From: Streptococcus plurextorum DSM 22810
GTDB taxonomy: Bacteria; Bacillota; Bacilli; Lactobacillales; Streptococcaceae
Direction of reading: 5' to 3'
Length of the DNA stretch: 64,000 bases
NCBI RefSeq assembly: GCF_000423745.1
Contig: NZ_AUIO01000007.1
Location: 35,160-99,159, forward strand
Below the pieces are notes generated by a model that was not told the origin of the DNA, made no database searches, and worked only from the letters and a program-made list of their open reading frames with translations. Made by a program: the position numbers and the translations under genes. Positions 63,457 through 64,000 of the stretch are shown one piece after another. The stretch's first letter is position 1; every line of letters begins with the position of its first letter.

Positions 63457-64000
63457 CTAATTATTTGGTATACTTCTAAAAATTTGCTCTCCGTTAATTT
63501 TATAAAAAACCTCAAAACTACTTGGTCTCAAACTGTCACCCACATAGTTAACTTTTACATTTACTGAAACTTTTTTCCCCTCTTCGAGGGCTTTTGCCCA
63601 CTGGTTTTCTAGTTTCTTGTAATCACTTAAATTCACTTCGCTTAACTGAGAAACAAGGTTGTCAATTTCAGGCGAACCACCAAAACGGTCTCCAGCCAAA
63701 TGTCCAGCATGGTCTCCCTTCAATTTACCTGGAGTGTTTGCGTCGTGTGGTAAACGATTTTCTCTGTTTGTTCGCTGAAGCTCTGGGGCGTCCCATTCCG
63801 CTAGTCGTCCTACATCATCAGTTCGATAGACGTATTCGTATTCACCTGTTTGATAACGAACATTAGGTTTTAAGTTACCGAAATCATCAAAATGAGAGCC
63901 ATCTCGAATAATATCATCGATAAACCTATCTGTATTGCTGGACAAGCGATTCATAGAAGCCCCCACCTCATCCACACTGCCACTTAAACTCTTGGCAAAG
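63457..64000 (-). CDS. LXG-like polymorphic toxin, C-terminal nuclease domain (partial)
   Basis: The frame is open to the window edge (FAKSLSGSVDEVGASMNRLS at the edge) and runs to the stop at 63457, about 180 residues. The C-terminal domain NRENRLPHDANTPG, GDHAGHLAGDRFGGSPEIDN and NLSDYKKLENQWAKALEEGK is the DNA/RNA non-specific endonuclease type 2 fold (PF13930-like) with the presumed catalytic His in DHAGH. Such domains sit at the ends of LXG toxins exported by the type VII system. The N-terminal LXG domain lies outside the window, so that class is inferred from context and the YezG partner. Confidence 0.8.
   Translation of the reverse strand, partial: FAKSLSGSVDEVGASMNRLSSNTDRFIDDIIRDGSHFDDFGNLKPNVRYQTGEYEYVYRTDDVGRLAEWDAPELQRTNRENRLPHDANTPGKLKGDHAGHLAGDRFGGSPEIDNLVSQLSEVNLSDYKKLENQWAKALEEGKKVSVNVKVNYVGDSLRPSSFEVFYKINGEQIFRSIPNN

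Overview
The window is a low-GC Firmicute chromosome, almost certainly Streptococcus. Evidence for the genus: a YSIRK/LPXTG surface protein, an XerS recombinase with a difSL site just upstream of it, an Rgg-type regulator, and a gene order oad-cit / xerS / ffh-ylxM / gntR / guaA that I recall from pyogenic streptococci. I do not assign a species. The difSL site at 49257-49287 places the window at the replication terminus. This fits gene orientation: mostly + to its left, and ffh, ylxM, gntR and a GNAT gene on - to its right.

Layout. 0-9.8 kb: a divergent peptide-deformylase-like gene, a small inverted-repeat element, trmFO, a RelE-type toxin-antitoxin pair with a clear promoter/operator, a 1686-aa LPXTG adhesin ending in exact 168-bp repeats, and an XRE-TPR regulator. 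10-16.5 kb: folD, rnc, smc, a DUF1307 lipoprotein, and folT behind a tetrahydrofolate riboswitch. 16.5-19 kb: a poorly conserved patch with small membrane proteins, a decayed gene and about 800 bp without a gene. 19-25.9 kb: an ABC-F ATPase with an apparently leaderless start, an XRE membrane regulator, rlmA, gatD, a murT truncated against an Rgg-type gene, and an MFS exporter. 26-31 kb: DUF1836, hemolysin III, a winged-helix protein, then an esterase-esterase-ATP-grasp cluster of unknown pathway. 31-35 kb: a BceAB-like ABC transporter with a 46-aa protein and a lipoprotein behind a palindromic operator, then a second toxin-antitoxin pair.

35-48 kb is a complete citrate fermentation locus. 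CitM imports citrate. The CitDEF lyase (matured by CitC, CitG and CitX) splits it to acetate and oxaloacetate. A membrane oxaloacetate decarboxylase (OadA, OadB, biotin carrier OadD, and small OadH and OadG) decarboxylates oxaloacetate, probably coupled to Na+ export. CitO (GntR/FCD) and two cre-like sites suggest citrate induction and CcpA repression.

54.58-62.55 kb is a roughly 8-kb integrative mobilizable element in the 3' end of guaA, bounded by 13-bp repeats. It carries a tyrosine integrase, a DUF3173 gene, a pMV158-like Rep fused to a helicase domain (candidate relaxase), an FtsK-like coupling protein, a DUF961 protein, a divergently controlled regulator and a lipoprotein/membrane-protein cargo pair. 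It has no type IV secretion genes. Beyond it lie an IS3 remnant, a YezG-type immunity gene and the 3' end of an LXG-like nuclease toxin that runs off the window.
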